From NCBI GenBank assembly GCA_946479505.1, contig CAMLGC010000026.1, positions 1 to 33,824 of the forward strand: a stretch of 33,824 nt of DNA. The letters are read 5' to 3'. The notes under the pieces were generated by a model. That model was given only the letters and a program-made list of their open reading frames with translations. It did not search any database and was not told the origin of the DNA. Within the stretch, counting starts at the first letter, position 1; each line of letters starts with the position of its first letter. Below, piece after piece: positions 23,963 through 32,464 of the stretch. Both the position numbers and the translations under genes were made by a program. This DNA is from an uncultured Sphingomonadaceae bacterium. Its GTDB lineage: Bacteria; Pseudomonadota; Alphaproteobacteria; Sphingomonadales; Sphingomonadaceae.

Positions 23963-25606
23963 ATGAACCGCCGCGACTTCATCGTCGGCGCTTCTTCGGG
24001 CGCGATAGCCGCCGCGCTGCCGGAGGCCGGGCTCTCCGCCCCCGTGCAGCCGGTGCGCGCGACGGCGCCCGCTGCGTCGACCGCCGATCGACCAAACATC
24101 ATCGTGCTGATCACCGATCAGAACCGCGCGGGGCTGTCCAGACGGGCCGGCTATCCGCTCGATATCACCCCGGCGATGGACCGGCTGTCCGCCACCGGCG
24201 TCGATTTCCGCCGCGCCTATGTGACATTGCCCGCCTGCGTGCCCAGCCGCACGTCGATGCTCACCGGCCGCTGGCCGTGCGCGCACCGCGTCCGCATGAA
24301 CCTCCAGCCGCAGGACGCCTTCTTTTCGAAGGATATGTACCAGGTCGCGCGCGAGCAGGGATACCGCACCGCGCTGATCGGCAAGAACCATACCTATCTG
24401 AAGAAGGGCGACCTCGATGTTTGGCGCCCCTATTTCCACGAGGGCGGCACGGTCTCGAAGAACGCGCACCCGCAATCCGCCGCGTTCGACGAATGGCTCA
24501 AGACGCTCGACTATAACCAGGCGGAGGAGCCCGCCCCCTTCCCGGTCGAGACGCAGCTTCCCTATCGCATCGTCTCCGACACGATCGATTACGTCCGCGC
24601 CAATCAAGCGCAGCCCTTCCTCCTCCAGGTCTCGATCCCCGAGCCGCACGACCCCGAACAGGTGCCGCATCCCTATTGGGACATGTTCCCGCCCGATGCG
24701 CTGCCCGATCGCTGCGCGGGGCCGGAAGCGCTCGCCAAGCTCGGCCCCCGCGCGCGCTGGCTATACGAATTGCAACAAACCGCCTTCCCCAAGACCGAGA
24801 AGCACTGGCGCCGCTACGTCAGCAATTATCTCGGCGCGCTCAGGCTGATCGACGATCAGATCGCCCGCCTGGTCGCCTCGCTGGAGGAGACCGGCCAGCT
24901 CGACAACACGATCATCGTCCGCCTCTCCGATCACGGCGACTACCTCATGGATTACGGCCTCGGCCGCAAGGGCGTCGGGCTGCCCGAGGCGCTGACGCAC
25001 GTGCCGATGGTCTGGATGGGCGCGGGCGTGAAGCCCTCGCCCGAGATCGGCGCATCCGCCTTCGTCTCGGTCGCCGATATCATGCCGACGCTATGCGAGA
25101 TCATGGGCGCCGAGATCCCGATCGGCGTCCAGGGACGCAGCCTGTGGCCGCTCCTGAAGGGCGAGCCGTACCCGGCCGACGAGTTCCGCAGCATCATGGC
25201 CGAAGTGGGCGTGGGCGGCCTCTATTACGATGAGGACGACAAGCCCGTCACCGTCGCGATCAAGCCCGGCACCACCGCGTGGGACGAGCTCAACGGCGTC
25301 ACCCAGAGCGGCAACGCCCGAATGGTTCGCATGGGCGACTGGAAGCTCATCTACGACATGATGGGCTACGGCCAACTCTACGAGCTCAAGTCCGATCCCT
25401 GCGAGCTGAACAACCGCTTCGGCCAGCCCGACGTGGCGCGCGAGCAGGCCGCAATGATGGCCGAGCTCGCGATGTGGACGATTCGCACGCAGGACGACCT
25501 GCCGACGGGGCCGCAGAACGACAAGTACCGAACCAAATGGGCACGACCGCATAATTGGTACGCGCCGTATCGGCGCGGCACCGCGCCCGTCGCCTATATT
25601 CCCTGA
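23963..25606 (+). CDS. S1 sulfatase 6, Tat-exported, paralogue of sulfatase 4
   Basis: S1 sulfatase of 547 residues. It begins MNRRDFIVGASSGAIAAA, a twin-arginine signal. The metal site is LITDQNRAG (Asp-Gln variant) and the activation site LPACVPSRTSMLTGRWP (Cys92 of CVPSR). IGKNHTYLKKGD, RLSDHGDYLMDYGLGRKGVG and the C-terminal NKRFGQPDV-like and TKWARPHNWYAP segments mirror sulfatase 4. GGGAGG lies eight bases before the ATG. It differs from sulfatase 4 mainly in the signal region and in a short insertion near VTVAIKPGTTAWDEL. First gene of a two-gene operon with sulfatase 7; the operator-like palindrome lies directly upstream. The Tat signal means it is exported folded, so formylglycine must be installed in the cytoplasm beforehand. 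Confidence 0.89.
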   Translation: MNRRDFIVGASSGAIAAALPEAGLSAPVQPVRATAPAASTADRPNIIVLITDQNRAGLSRRAGYPLDITPAMDRLSATGVDFRRAYVTLPACVPSRTSMLTGRWPCAHRVRMNLQPQDAFFSKDMYQVAREQGYRTALIGKNHTYLKKGDLDVWRPYFHEGGTVSKNAHPQSAAFDEWLKTLDYNQAEEPAPFPVETQLPYRIVSDTIDYVRANQAQPFLLQVSIPEPHDPEQVPHPYWDMFPPDALPDRCAGPEALAKLGPRARWLYELQQTAFPKTEKHWRRYVSNYLGALRLIDDQIARLVASLEETGQLDNTIIVRLSDHGDYLMDYGLGRKGVGLPEALTHVPMVWMGAGVKPSPEIGASAFVSVADIMPTLCEIMGAEIPIGVQGRSLWPLLKGEPYPADEFRSIMAEVGVGGLYYDEDDKPVTVAIKPGTTAWDELNGVTQSGNARMVRMGDWKLIYDMMGYGQLYELKSDPCELNNRFGQPDVAREQAAMMAELAMWTIRTQDDLPTGPQNDKYRTKWARPHNWYAPYRRGTAPVAYIP

Positions 25607-25629
25607 TCGATGCCCGAGGAAACCGCGCC

Positions 25630-27105
25630 ATGTCTCATGTTCGCCCACTGCGCCGCCGCCTGCTCACCGGGCTCCTCGCCGCGCTCGGCGCGACGACCAG
25701 CCTCGCGCCCGCGGCGGCGCAATCCGCGCCATCGCCAGCGCCCGACGAACAGGGTCCGCCCAACGTCCTGTTCGTGCTGATCGACGACATGGGCTTCGGC
25801 GACCTCTCGATCATGGGCGACACCAAGGTCCAGACCCCCAACCTCGACCGGCTCGCGCGCGAAGGCGTGGTGATGACCCAATTCTATGACGCCGCGCCAA
25901 TCTGCTCATCGTCGCGCGCGGGTTTCATGACGGGGCGCTTCCCCGCGACGGTGAACTTCGTCGGCATCACCGGCTCGCGCGCCAAGAACGCGAAGCTCGG
26001 CCAGGCGGACTGGCTCGATCCCGAGCTGCCGACGATCGCCAAGGTGCTCAAGGGCTCGGGCTATTCGACTGCGCATATCGGCAAGTGGCACCTCGGCGGC
26101 GGCCGCGATATCGGCGATGCGCCCTGGCCCACCGCCTACGGCTTCGACCAGAGCTTCACCACCTTCGAAGGCCTCGGCCCGCGCGTGCTCGTCTCGGACT
26201 GGGAACGCGGCCTCGCCGAGCAGTCGGACGCGCTCGGCCAGGGCCCGCGCTTCTGGGAGATCAAGACCAATCTCACCCAGCTCTACTGCAACATGACGGT
26301 CGATTTCGTCGCGCAGCATGCCGACAAGCCGTGGTTCGTGAACCTGTGGTTCAACGACGTTCACGATCCCTGGGCACCCGACGACGACTCCTTGTCGAAG
26401 GTGATGGGCAAGGGCGCGGACAGCGACGACGACCGTTATCTCGCAACGCTCGTAAAGATGGACCACACGCTCGGCAAGATGTTCGACCGGCTCGAACAGA
26501 TGGGCGAGATGGACAACACGCTCGTCATCGTCACGAGCGACAACGGCCCGTCCTCGCTCCAGCGTTATTACGAGCACGGCCACACCGCGCCCGGCAGCAC
26601 CAATCATCTGCGCGGCCGCAAGTTCAGCCTGTACGAAGGCGGCATCCGCCAGCCGCTGATCCTTTACTGGAAGGGCCATGCCAAGGCGGGCACGCGCGAC
26701 GATCAGACGGTCGGCCAGGGCGTCGACCTGCTCCCCACGATCGCGCACGTCGCCGGCGTCGAGACACCGGCGGGCGGCGATGGGATCGATCTTTCCCGCG
26801 TGCTCACCGGCCAGCCGATAACCTCGCGCCCGCCGCTGTTCTGGGCCTACGGCAAGCAGGGTGCGCCGAAGCAGCCCGGTGTCCCCTCGCAGCCACACGA
26901 TGTCTCCCCGCGCTACGCGATCCGCGATGGCGACTGGAAACTTCTCGCCAACGCGGCCGCGACCGACGTCCAACTTTATAATCTGTCGAACGACCCGCGC
27001 GAAACGACGGATGTGGCGGCTCAAAATGCGCTGGTGCGCACGCGGTTGCTCGGCAAGCTGAAGGGATGGATGGCGTCGCTGCCGAAATACCCGGCCGGCG
27101 AATAG
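25630..27105 (+). CDS. S1 sulfatase 7 with atypical CSSSR activation motif, paralogue of sulfatase 5
   Basis: S1 sulfatase of 491 residues, closely related to sulfatase 5. The N-terminus PLRRRLLTGLLAALGA could be read as Tat or Sec. The metal site is VLIDDMGFGDLSIMGD, the activation site APICSSSRAGFMTGRFP: Cys92 and Arg96 are kept but Ser94 occupies the Pro/Ala position. HIGKWHLGGGRDIG and IVTSDNGPSS are intact, and no frame disruption is seen, so it is probably functional. GAGGA precedes the ATG by nine bases, which follows the sulfatase 6 stop by 23 bases. It is the last gene of the locus; 153 bases later comes tRNA-Ser. A small AACCTG/CAGGTT hairpin at 27215-27232 without a T-run is the only terminator candidate. 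Confidence 0.88.
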   Translation: MSHVRPLRRRLLTGLLAALGATTSLAPAAAQSAPSPAPDEQGPPNVLFVLIDDMGFGDLSIMGDTKVQTPNLDRLAREGVVMTQFYDAAPICSSSRAGFMTGRFPATVNFVGITGSRAKNAKLGQADWLDPELPTIAKVLKGSGYSTAHIGKWHLGGGRDIGDAPWPTAYGFDQSFTTFEGLGPRVLVSDWERGLAEQSDALGQGPRFWEIKTNLTQLYCNMTVDFVAQHADKPWFVNLWFNDVHDPWAPDDDSLSKVMGKGADSDDDRYLATLVKMDHTLGKMFDRLEQMGEMDNTLVIVTSDNGPSSLQRYYEHGHTAPGSTNHLRGRKFSLYEGGIRQPLILYWKGHAKAGTRDDQTVGQGVDLLPTIAHVAGVETPAGGDGIDLSRVLTGQPITSRPPLFWAYGKQGAPKQPGVPSQPHDVSPRYAIRDGDWKLLANAAATDVQLYNLSNDPRETTDVAAQNALVRTRLLGKLKGWMASLPKYPAGE

Positions 27106-27258
27106 GTCGAAGGAAACGATGCCTCAGCCCGATGCATCGGCGGCCCGTGACGGATGCAGCCAGGATTTGGCGCACCGACGGTGCTATTGATTTCGAGAGG
27201 GGCGCTGGGAAATCAACCTGGCAGTTCAGGTTGCGGATAATGCTAGATTTGCATCGCT

Positions 27259-27351
27259 TGGCGGAGACGGAGGGATTCGAACCCTCGGTACGAGTAATCC
27301 CCGTACGGCGGTTTAGCAAACCGCTGGTTTCAGCCACTCACCCACGTCTCC
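27259..27351 (-). tRNA. tRNA-Ser (anticodon GCU)
   Basis: The minus strand folds as a class II tRNA: acceptor GGAGACG pairs with CGTCTCC, discriminator G and an encoded CCA (27259-27261). The anticodon arm contains TTGCTAA (anticodon GCT at 27315-27317), a long variable arm follows (CCGTACGGGG...), and the T arm is GAGGGTTCGAATCCCTC. The 3' end faces the sulfatase locus, the usual orientation for island insertion at a tRNA; no integrase or second copy of the 3' end is visible in the window. Confidence 0.95.
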
Positions 27352-27521
27352 GGATGCGCCGAAGGCGGGCTATAGCGGCGGGCGCGTACGCGATCAATGG
27401 CGCATTCCATGCCGCTGCCGGGCGCGAAATCGACTCGGATCGTCGTGCGTTCATTGCGCGCTCATCCCGGCAATGATTAGGCTGTCAGCCGAGTAATCCG
27501 GTGTTCGGGGGGAATAAGACG

Positions 27522-28352
27522 ATGCGTGGACGGATGTGGATGTCGTGGCTTGCCGCCGCGACGCTGGCGATCGGCGCCGCGCCGGCGCTTGCCCAGGTCA
27601 GGACGATCGATCCCAACGCCGCGATCGACGGTGATCTCGGCGTGCCGCCGCCGGCTGCGCAGGACGCGCCGACCGCGACGCTCTCCAACACCCAGACCTA
27701 CCCCGATCCCGACGTCTATCCGCAGGCGGAGACGACGCAGACCGCGCCGAGCAATCAGAGCTATCCCGATCCGGACGTCTATCCGCAGACGCCGCCAGCC
27801 ACCGCGCAGCCGGGTTTCGAGCAGCCGACGACCGACGCGCCCGCGCCGACCGCGACCAGCCAAGCGGCGGCAACCTACAAGCGCGACGACCTGATCGGCG
27901 CGGCCGAGGGGGTGTTCGGCAAAGGCGCCGAAGGGCTGGCGGGGATCATCGAGGACATCCTCAGGGACCAGGGCGAGCCCAACGCCTATATTGCGGGCCG
28001 CGAGGCATCGGGCGCGTTCATCGTCGGCCTGCGCTACGGATCGGGAATTCTCAGCCACAAGATCGAAGGGCAGATGCCCGTTTATTGGACCGGCCCGTCG
28101 ATCGGCTTCGACGTGGGTGGCGACGCCAACAAGGTGTTCGTGCTGGTTTACAATCTCTACGACAGCGAGGAATTGTTCAAACGCTTCCCCGCCGGCGAGG
28201 GGCACCTCTATTTCGTCGGCGGCTTCTCGGCCTCGTACCTGCGCTCGGGCAATGTCGTGCTGATCCCGGTGCGGCTCGGCGTCGGGGTGCGCGCTGGCGT
28301 CAACATCGGCTACATGAAGTTCTCGCACGAGCAGAAGTGGCTGCCATTCTGA
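27522..28352 (+). CDS. EipA-like periplasmic protein (DUF1134)
   Basis: Predicted exported protein of 276 residues. A signal peptide (about 1-24, ending ALAQ) is followed by a low-complexity Pro/Gln/Thr linker with two copies of YPDPDVYPQ. The conserved DUF1134 domain (about 125-276) reads GREASGAFIVGLRYGSG, PVYWTGPSIGFDVGG, KVFVLVYNLYD, YFVGGFSASYLR and GVGVRAGVNIGY. In Brucella the family member EipA supports cell-envelope integrity; function here is by family only. ATG at 27522 has GGGGGGA about nine bases upstream. The gene is monocistronic, bounded by tRNA-Ser and the convergent pyrC gene. Confidence 0.85.
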   Translation: MRGRMWMSWLAAATLAIGAAPALAQVRTIDPNAAIDGDLGVPPPAAQDAPTATLSNTQTYPDPDVYPQAETTQTAPSNQSYPDPDVYPQTPPATAQPGFEQPTTDAPAPTATSQAAATYKRDDLIGAAEGVFGKGAEGLAGIIEDILRDQGEPNAYIAGREASGAFIVGLRYGSGILSHKIEGQMPVYWTGPSIGFDVGGDANKVFVLVYNLYDSEELFKRFPAGEGHLYFVGGFSASYLRSGNVVLIPVRLGVGVRAGVNIGYMKFSHEQKWLPF

Positions 28353-28386
28353 GGGCATTTCGCGAGATCGCCATGCCGGGCAAAAT

Positions 28387-29433
28387 TCAATCCTGCTGCT
28401 CGATCAACCGCCACCCCAGCCGTTCGCCAGCGTGGAACGGCACCACGGCCGTCTCGCCGCGGCCAATCTGCTCGGGCACGTCCGCCTCGGCGCGTTCGAG
28501 CGTGATCGTGCCCTCGTTCAGCGGCAGGCCATAGAAGCGCGGGCCGTTTTCACTGGCGAACGCCTCGAAGCGGTCGAGCGCCCCTTCTTCGTCGAATACG
28601 GCCGCATAGCTTTCGAGCGCGAACGGCGCATTGAAGATGCCCGCGCAGCCGCAGGCGGCCTCCTTGCGGTGGACGCCGTGCGGTGCGCTGTCGGTGCCCA
28701 AAAAGAACTTCGCCGAGCCCGAGGTCGCGGCCTTGCGCACTGCGATCCGGTGGCGTTCGCGCTTGGCGACGGGGAGGCAATAGGCGTGCGGGCGGATGCC
28801 GCCGGCGAAGAGCGCGTTGCGGTTGATATGAAGGTGCTGCGGGGTGATCGTCGCGCCGACGCGCGGGCCGGCTTCGGCAACGAAACCGGCGGCCTCGGCG
28901 GTGGTGATGTGTTCGAGCACAATCTTCAATCCGGGAAAGTCGCGCACCAGCGGCGTGAGCGTCCGCTCGACGAACACCGCCTCGCGGTCGAAGATATCGA
29001 CCTCGGCGTCGGTCACCTCACCGTGGATGAGGAGCGGCATGCCGGCGCGCTGCATGGCTTCGAGCACAGGCGTGAGATTGCGCATGTCGGTAACGCCGAA
29101 GGCCGAATTGGTCGTCGCATTGGCCGGGTAGAGCTTGCACGCGGTGAACACGCCACTTTCGAACCCGCGCACGATCTCGGCCGCATCGGCAGTGTCGGTC
29201 AGGTAGCAGGTCATCAGCGGCGTGAAATCGGTGCCTTCGGAAAGCGCGGCGAGGATGCGGGCGCGATACGCCTCGGCAGCAGCGATCGAGGTCACCGGCG
29301 GGGACAGGTTGGGCATCACGATCGCGCGGGCGAACTGGGCCGCAGTGTAGCCGGCGACGGCCTCCAGCATCGGGCCATCGCGCAGGTGGACATGCCAGTC
29401 GTCGGGGCGGCGGATCGTCAGGCGCTCGGTCAT
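28387..29433 (-). CDS. pyrC: Dihydroorotase
   Basis: Third step of de novo pyrimidine synthesis, the reversible cyclisation of carbamoyl aspartate to dihydroorotate. The 348-residue length matches class II enzymes. Metal and catalytic residues are visible: [10 protein letters not shown] (His14, His16), the carboxylated Lys100 in [14 protein letters not shown], His137 in LLIHGE, His175 in VLEHITT and Asp248 in [29 protein letters not shown] is also characteristic. AGAGGGG precedes the ATG. It is divergent from the ygfZ-like gene (79-base gap) and convergent with the EipA-like gene. A housekeeping gene, outside the sulfatase locus. Confidence 0.96.
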   Translation of the reverse strand: MTERLTIRRPDDWHVHLRDGPMLEAVAGYTAAQFARAIVMPNLSPPVTSIAAAEAYRARILAALSEGTDFTPLMTCYLTDTADAAEIVRGFESGVFTACKLYPANATTNSAFGVTDMRNLTPVLEAMQRAGMPLLIHGEVTDAEVDIFDREAVFVERTLTPLVRDFPGLKIVLEHITTAEAAGFVAEAGPRVGATITPQHLHINRNALFAGGIRPHAYCLPVAKRERHRIAVRKAATSGSAKFFLGTDSAPHGVHRKEAACGCAGIFNAPFALESYAAVFDEEGALDRFEAFASENGPRFYGLPLNEGTITLERAEADVPEQIGRGETAVVPFHAGERLGWRLIEQQD

Positions 29434-29512
29434 GCCCGCCCCTCTATTCCCGCGACCGCGGTTGCGCCAGCGGGGGCTTGGGTTCGGCAGGCCATGCGCC
29501 TACCTCTGGTGC

Positions 29513-30229
29513 ATGACCCCAGCAACCTTTCTTGCCGATCGCGCGCTGATCCGGGTCGCGGGCGATGACGTGCGCGGATTCCTCCAAGGGCTCGTCACCA
29601 ATGACGTCGCCGTGCTCGATGGGTCCGCGCCGATCTGGGCGGGGCTGCTGACGCCGCAGGGCAAGGCGTTGTTCGACTTTCTGCTCTGGGCCGACGGCGA
29701 CGCCGTGCTGGTCGATTGCGAGGCCGAGCAGGCGGCGGCATTGGCCAGGCGGCTGACGCTCTATCGGCTTCGGCGCGCGATCACGATCGAGCCCGCAGCG
29801 GGGGCGGTGCATTGGTCGGCAGAGGGCTCGCAGGGCGCTCCCGATCCGCGCCTGCCCATGCTCGGCCGCCGCTGGCTGGGTGGGACAGGGCCGGCCACCG
29901 AGGGCTGGCGCGCGCACCGGCTGGGGCTCGGTGTGACCGAGGGCGTCGCCGAGCTCGGGTCGGGCGAGACGCTGTGGCTTGAATGCAACGCCACCGAATT
30001 GAACGGGGTCAGCTTCGCCAAGGGCTGCTATGTCGGTCAGGAGAACACCGCGCGAATGCACTATCGCAGCAAGGTCAATCGGCGGCTGGTGGTCGCGCCG
30101 CTCGGCGAGCCGGGGCCGCGGACGCGGGCGACCTATCCTGAACTCGGGCTGATGGTCGAGCATCGGCGGGTGGAGGCGCTGGGCGATGCGCTTCGGCCGG
30201 AGTGGTTGGCGGCGGCGCTCGAAGCGTAG
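29513..30229 (+). CDS. ygfZ: YgfZ/GcvT-type folate-binding protein
   Basis: Tetrahydrofolate-dependent factor for assembly or repair of Fe-S clusters in the cytoplasm. The protein has 238 residues. The N-terminal GcvT-like region has VAGDDVRGFLQGLVTNDV and LTPQGKALFDFLLW. The family signature K-G-C-Y-x-G-Q-E appears as FAKGCYVGQENTARMHYRSK (Cys172). ATG at 29513 begins the homologous region; the open frame upstream of it is not similar to the family. It may support the Fe-S dehydratase, but the position outside the locus suggests a general role. It lies divergent from pyrC. Confidence 0.9.
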   Translation: MTPATFLADRALIRVAGDDVRGFLQGLVTNDVAVLDGSAPIWAGLLTPQGKALFDFLLWADGDAVLVDCEAEQAAALARRLTLYRLRRAITIEPAAGAVHWSAEGSQGAPDPRLPMLGRRWLGGTGPATEGWRAHRLGLGVTEGVAELGSGETLWLECNATELNGVSFAKGCYVGQENTARMHYRSKVNRRLVVAPLGEPGPRTRATYPELGLMVEHRRVEALGDALRPEWLAAALEA

Positions 30230-30235
30230 ATCACC

Positions 30236-30298
30236 GTCCCCACCCTTCCCACTCCCATCAGGAGAGGCAGGAGGCGCGAAGCCCCGAAGGGTGAGGAC
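30236..30298. repeat. Imperfect inverted repeat between convergent genes
   Basis: GTCCCCACCCTTC (30236-30248) is complementary to GAAGGGTGAGGAC (30286-30298) with one mismatch, enclosing CAGGAGAGGCAGGAGGCG-type sequence. It fills the gap between the ygfZ-like and OmpA-like genes. It may be another dispersed intergenic repeat and could terminate both transcripts. Confidence 0.45.
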
Positions 30299-30314
30299 AG
30301 GAAGGCGGCTGCGA

Positions 30315-30992
30315 TCAGCGCAGGTCGCTCTCCGGGATCGGCACGATCTTGATTTCGACGCGCCGGTTGGCGGCGCGGCCTTCCTCGGTGTCGTTCGAGG
30401 CGATCGGCTGGGTCTCGCCAAAGCCGCGCGTGCCGATGCGCGCCGACTGGACGCCACGCGATTCGAGATAGGCGGCGACCGATGCGGCACGCCGTTCGGA
30501 AAGATCCTGGTTATAGGCGTCGCTGCCGGTCGAATCGGTATGGCCGTACACGTCGATATAGGTCTGGTCGTATTGCGAGAGCACCTGCGCGACCTGATCG
30601 AGCGTGTTCTGGAACTGCGGCATCACGGTCGCGCTGTCATAGGCGAACGTAATTCCCGATGGCATGTTGAGCAAGAGGTCGTCACCCTGACGGATCACCT
30701 GCACGTCGGTGCCGGCGGTGCGCGCGCGCAGATCGCGCTCCTGCTTGTCCATGTAGAGGCCGATGCCCGCGCCGGCGAGCCCGCCGATGCCCGCGCCGAT
30801 GATCTTCTCGGTGCGATCGTGGCGGCCGCCGACGAGATCGCCGAGCAGATAGCCGCCCAGCGCACCGCCGATACCGCCGATCGCGGCCTTTGATATCCGC
30901 TTTTGGCCGGTATAGGGATCGGTGGTGCAGGCGGCGGTGGTAACGAGCGCACCGAGCGCCGCGGCAGCCATCAGCTTGGTCGAAATACGCAT
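30315..30992 (-). CDS. OmpA-family lipoprotein with glycine-zipper segment
   Basis: Envelope protein of 225 residues. A signal peptide precedes Cys22 (TTAAC), a likely lipidation site though the lipobox is imperfect. Residues about 37-85 form a glycine zipper (AAIGGIGGALGGYLLGDLVGG and IIGAGIGGLAGAGIGLYMD). The C-terminal OmpA-like peptidoglycan-binding domain follows (ITFAYDSATVMPQ, VYGHTDSTGSDAYNQDLSERRA, EEGRAANRRVEI), with the Asp and Arg used to hold diaminopimelate. ATG at 30992 was chosen because GAGGAGG lies nine bases upstream; the frame can extend to a TTG at 31010. It probably tethers the outer membrane to peptidoglycan. Divergent from the CNNM/CBS gene. Confidence 0.88.
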   Translation of the reverse strand: MRISTKLMAAAALGALVTTAACTTDPYTGQKRISKAAIGGIGGALGGYLLGDLVGGRHDRTEKIIGAGIGGLAGAGIGLYMDKQERDLRARTAGTDVQVIRQGDDLLLNMPSGITFAYDSATVMPQFQNTLDQVAQVLSQYDQTYIDVYGHTDSTGSDAYNQDLSERRAASVAAYLESRGVQSARIGTRGFGETQPIASNDTEEGRAANRRVEIKIVPIPESDLR

Positions 30993-31153
30993 TCGCTTGT
31001 TCCTCCTCAAAACGCTTTCACGCCGCGCGCCCCCGCACGGACGGTCGCCGACTCAATCCACCCCGCCGCGCATTGTTCCGCATGCGATTTGAACCGCCGC
31101 TGATCGCGCGGTTGTGGAGACGACAGAAACACGCCAAAGAGCGTTGGCGCGCC

Positions 31154-32464
31154 ATGCCACCGCTTCCTCCCTTCCCCTGGATCGACGTCGCGATCATTCT
31201 GGCGCTGGTCGTGGTCAACGGCGTGTTCGCGATGACCGAGCTCGCGATCGTCTCGTCGCGCAAGGCGCGGCTGGAGGCGATGGCGCGCGCTGGCAAGCCG
31301 GGCGCTCGCGCCGCGCTCGCGCTCGCCGCCGACCCCGGCAAGTTCCTGTCGACCACGCAGGTCGGCATCACCCTGATCGGCATCATTGCCGGCGCCTATT
31401 CGGGCGCGAGCCTGGGCACGCCGGTCGCGGCGCGGCTGGCGCGGCTCGGTATCCCCGCGGATACGGCAGCCACGCTGGGCTTCGTGGCGGTGATCGGGCT
31501 CACCACCTACGCCTCGCTCGTCGTCGGCGAGTTGGTGCCCAAACAGATCGCCTTGCGCTCGCCCGAGCCGATCGCGGCGACGATGGCGCTGCCGATGCGC
31601 TGGCTCGCCCGGATCGCGGCGCCGCTCGTGTGGCTGCTCGACACGACGAGCGCCTTGCTCTTCCGATTGCTTGGCATGTCGCGCGAATCCGACAGCCATG
31701 TCACCGCTGAGGAGCTCCACCTGATCGTCGCCGAGGCGTCGCGATCGGGCGTGCTCGAGGAGCATGAACGCTCGATCATATCGGGCGTGGTGCGGCTGGC
31801 CGACCGGCCGGTGCGCGAGGTGATGACGCCCAGAACCGAGGTCGACTGGCTCGACGTCGATCTGGATGCGGCAGGAATTCGCGAGGCGCTGCTGGAGAGC
31901 GGGCATACGCGGTTGCCGGTCGCCGAAGGCTCGATCGATGCGGTGATCGGGGTCGTCCAGGCGCGCGATATCGTCGCCGCGCTGTTCGAAGGCCGCGCGC
32001 TCGACCTGCGCGCGCTGATGCGGCCGGCGCCCGTCATTCCCGACCAGCTCGACGCGATGGATGCGCTCGGCGCGCTGCGGCAGGCCGATGTGCCGGTGGC
32101 GCTCGTCCATGATGAATACGGGCATTTCGAAGGGCTGGTGACGCCCGCCGACCTGCTGATCGCGATCGCGGGCGAGTTCGCCTCGGATGCGCATCCCGAG
32201 GATGCGCCCTCGCTGGTCGAGCGCGACGACGGCTCGCTGCTCGTCTCGGGCAATCTCGCCGCCGACATGCTCGCCGACCGGCTCGGCATCTCGCTCCCCG
32301 AGGATCGCGACTATGCAACCGTCGCTGGCCTCGCGCTCGCGGCGTTCCGGCATCTACCCGGCGAAGGCGAGAGCTTCGTCGAGCAGGGCTGGCGGTTCGA
32401 GATCGTCGATCTCGACGGACGGCGGATCGACAAGCTGCTGGTGGAGCAGGCGCGCGGGGGTTGA
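31154..32464 (+). CDS. CNNM/CBS-domain membrane protein (HlyC/CorC family)
   Basis: Inner-membrane protein of 436 residues. The N-terminal CNNM domain (about 1-190) has several membrane helices (IILALVVVNGVFAMTELAIV, VGITLIGIIAGAYSG, LTTYASLVVGELVPKQIAL). A CBS pair follows (VREVMTPRTEVDWLDVD to about HDEYGHFEGLVTPADLL) and the C-terminal CorC/HlyC domain (LVSGNLAADMLADRLG...DYATVAGLALAAFRHLPGEGE). The family is linked to Mg2+/Co2+ efflux or resistance; haemolysin is a historic label. The start is less certain: ATG at 31154 begins the homology but has no strong ribosome binding site, and the frame is open back to 31073. Confidence 0.87.
   Translation: MPPLPPFPWIDVAIILALVVVNGVFAMTELAIVSSRKARLEAMARAGKPGARAALALAADPGKFLSTTQVGITLIGIIAGAYSGASLGTPVAARLARLGIPADTAATLGFVAVIGLTTYASLVVGELVPKQIALRSPEPIAATMALPMRWLARIAAPLVWLLDTTSALLFRLLGMSRESDSHVTAEELHLIVAEASRSGVLEEHERSIISGVVRLADRPVREVMTPRTEVDWLDVDLDAAGIREALLESGHTRLPVAEGSIDAVIGVVQARDIVAALFEGRALDLRALMRPAPVIPDQLDAMDALGALRQADVPVALVHDEYGHFEGLVTPADLLIAIAGEFASDAHPEDAPSLVERDDGSLLVSGNLAADMLADRLGISLPEDRDYATVAGLALAAFRHLPGEGESFVEQGWRFEIVDLDGRRIDKLLVEQARGG

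Noticed and set aside
27690..27792. Repeated YPDPDVYPQ-coding segment considered as a nucleotide repeat or CRISPR-like array
   Set aside because: Only two copies, in frame inside a low-complexity linker of the EipA-like protein; no regular repeat-spacer structure.
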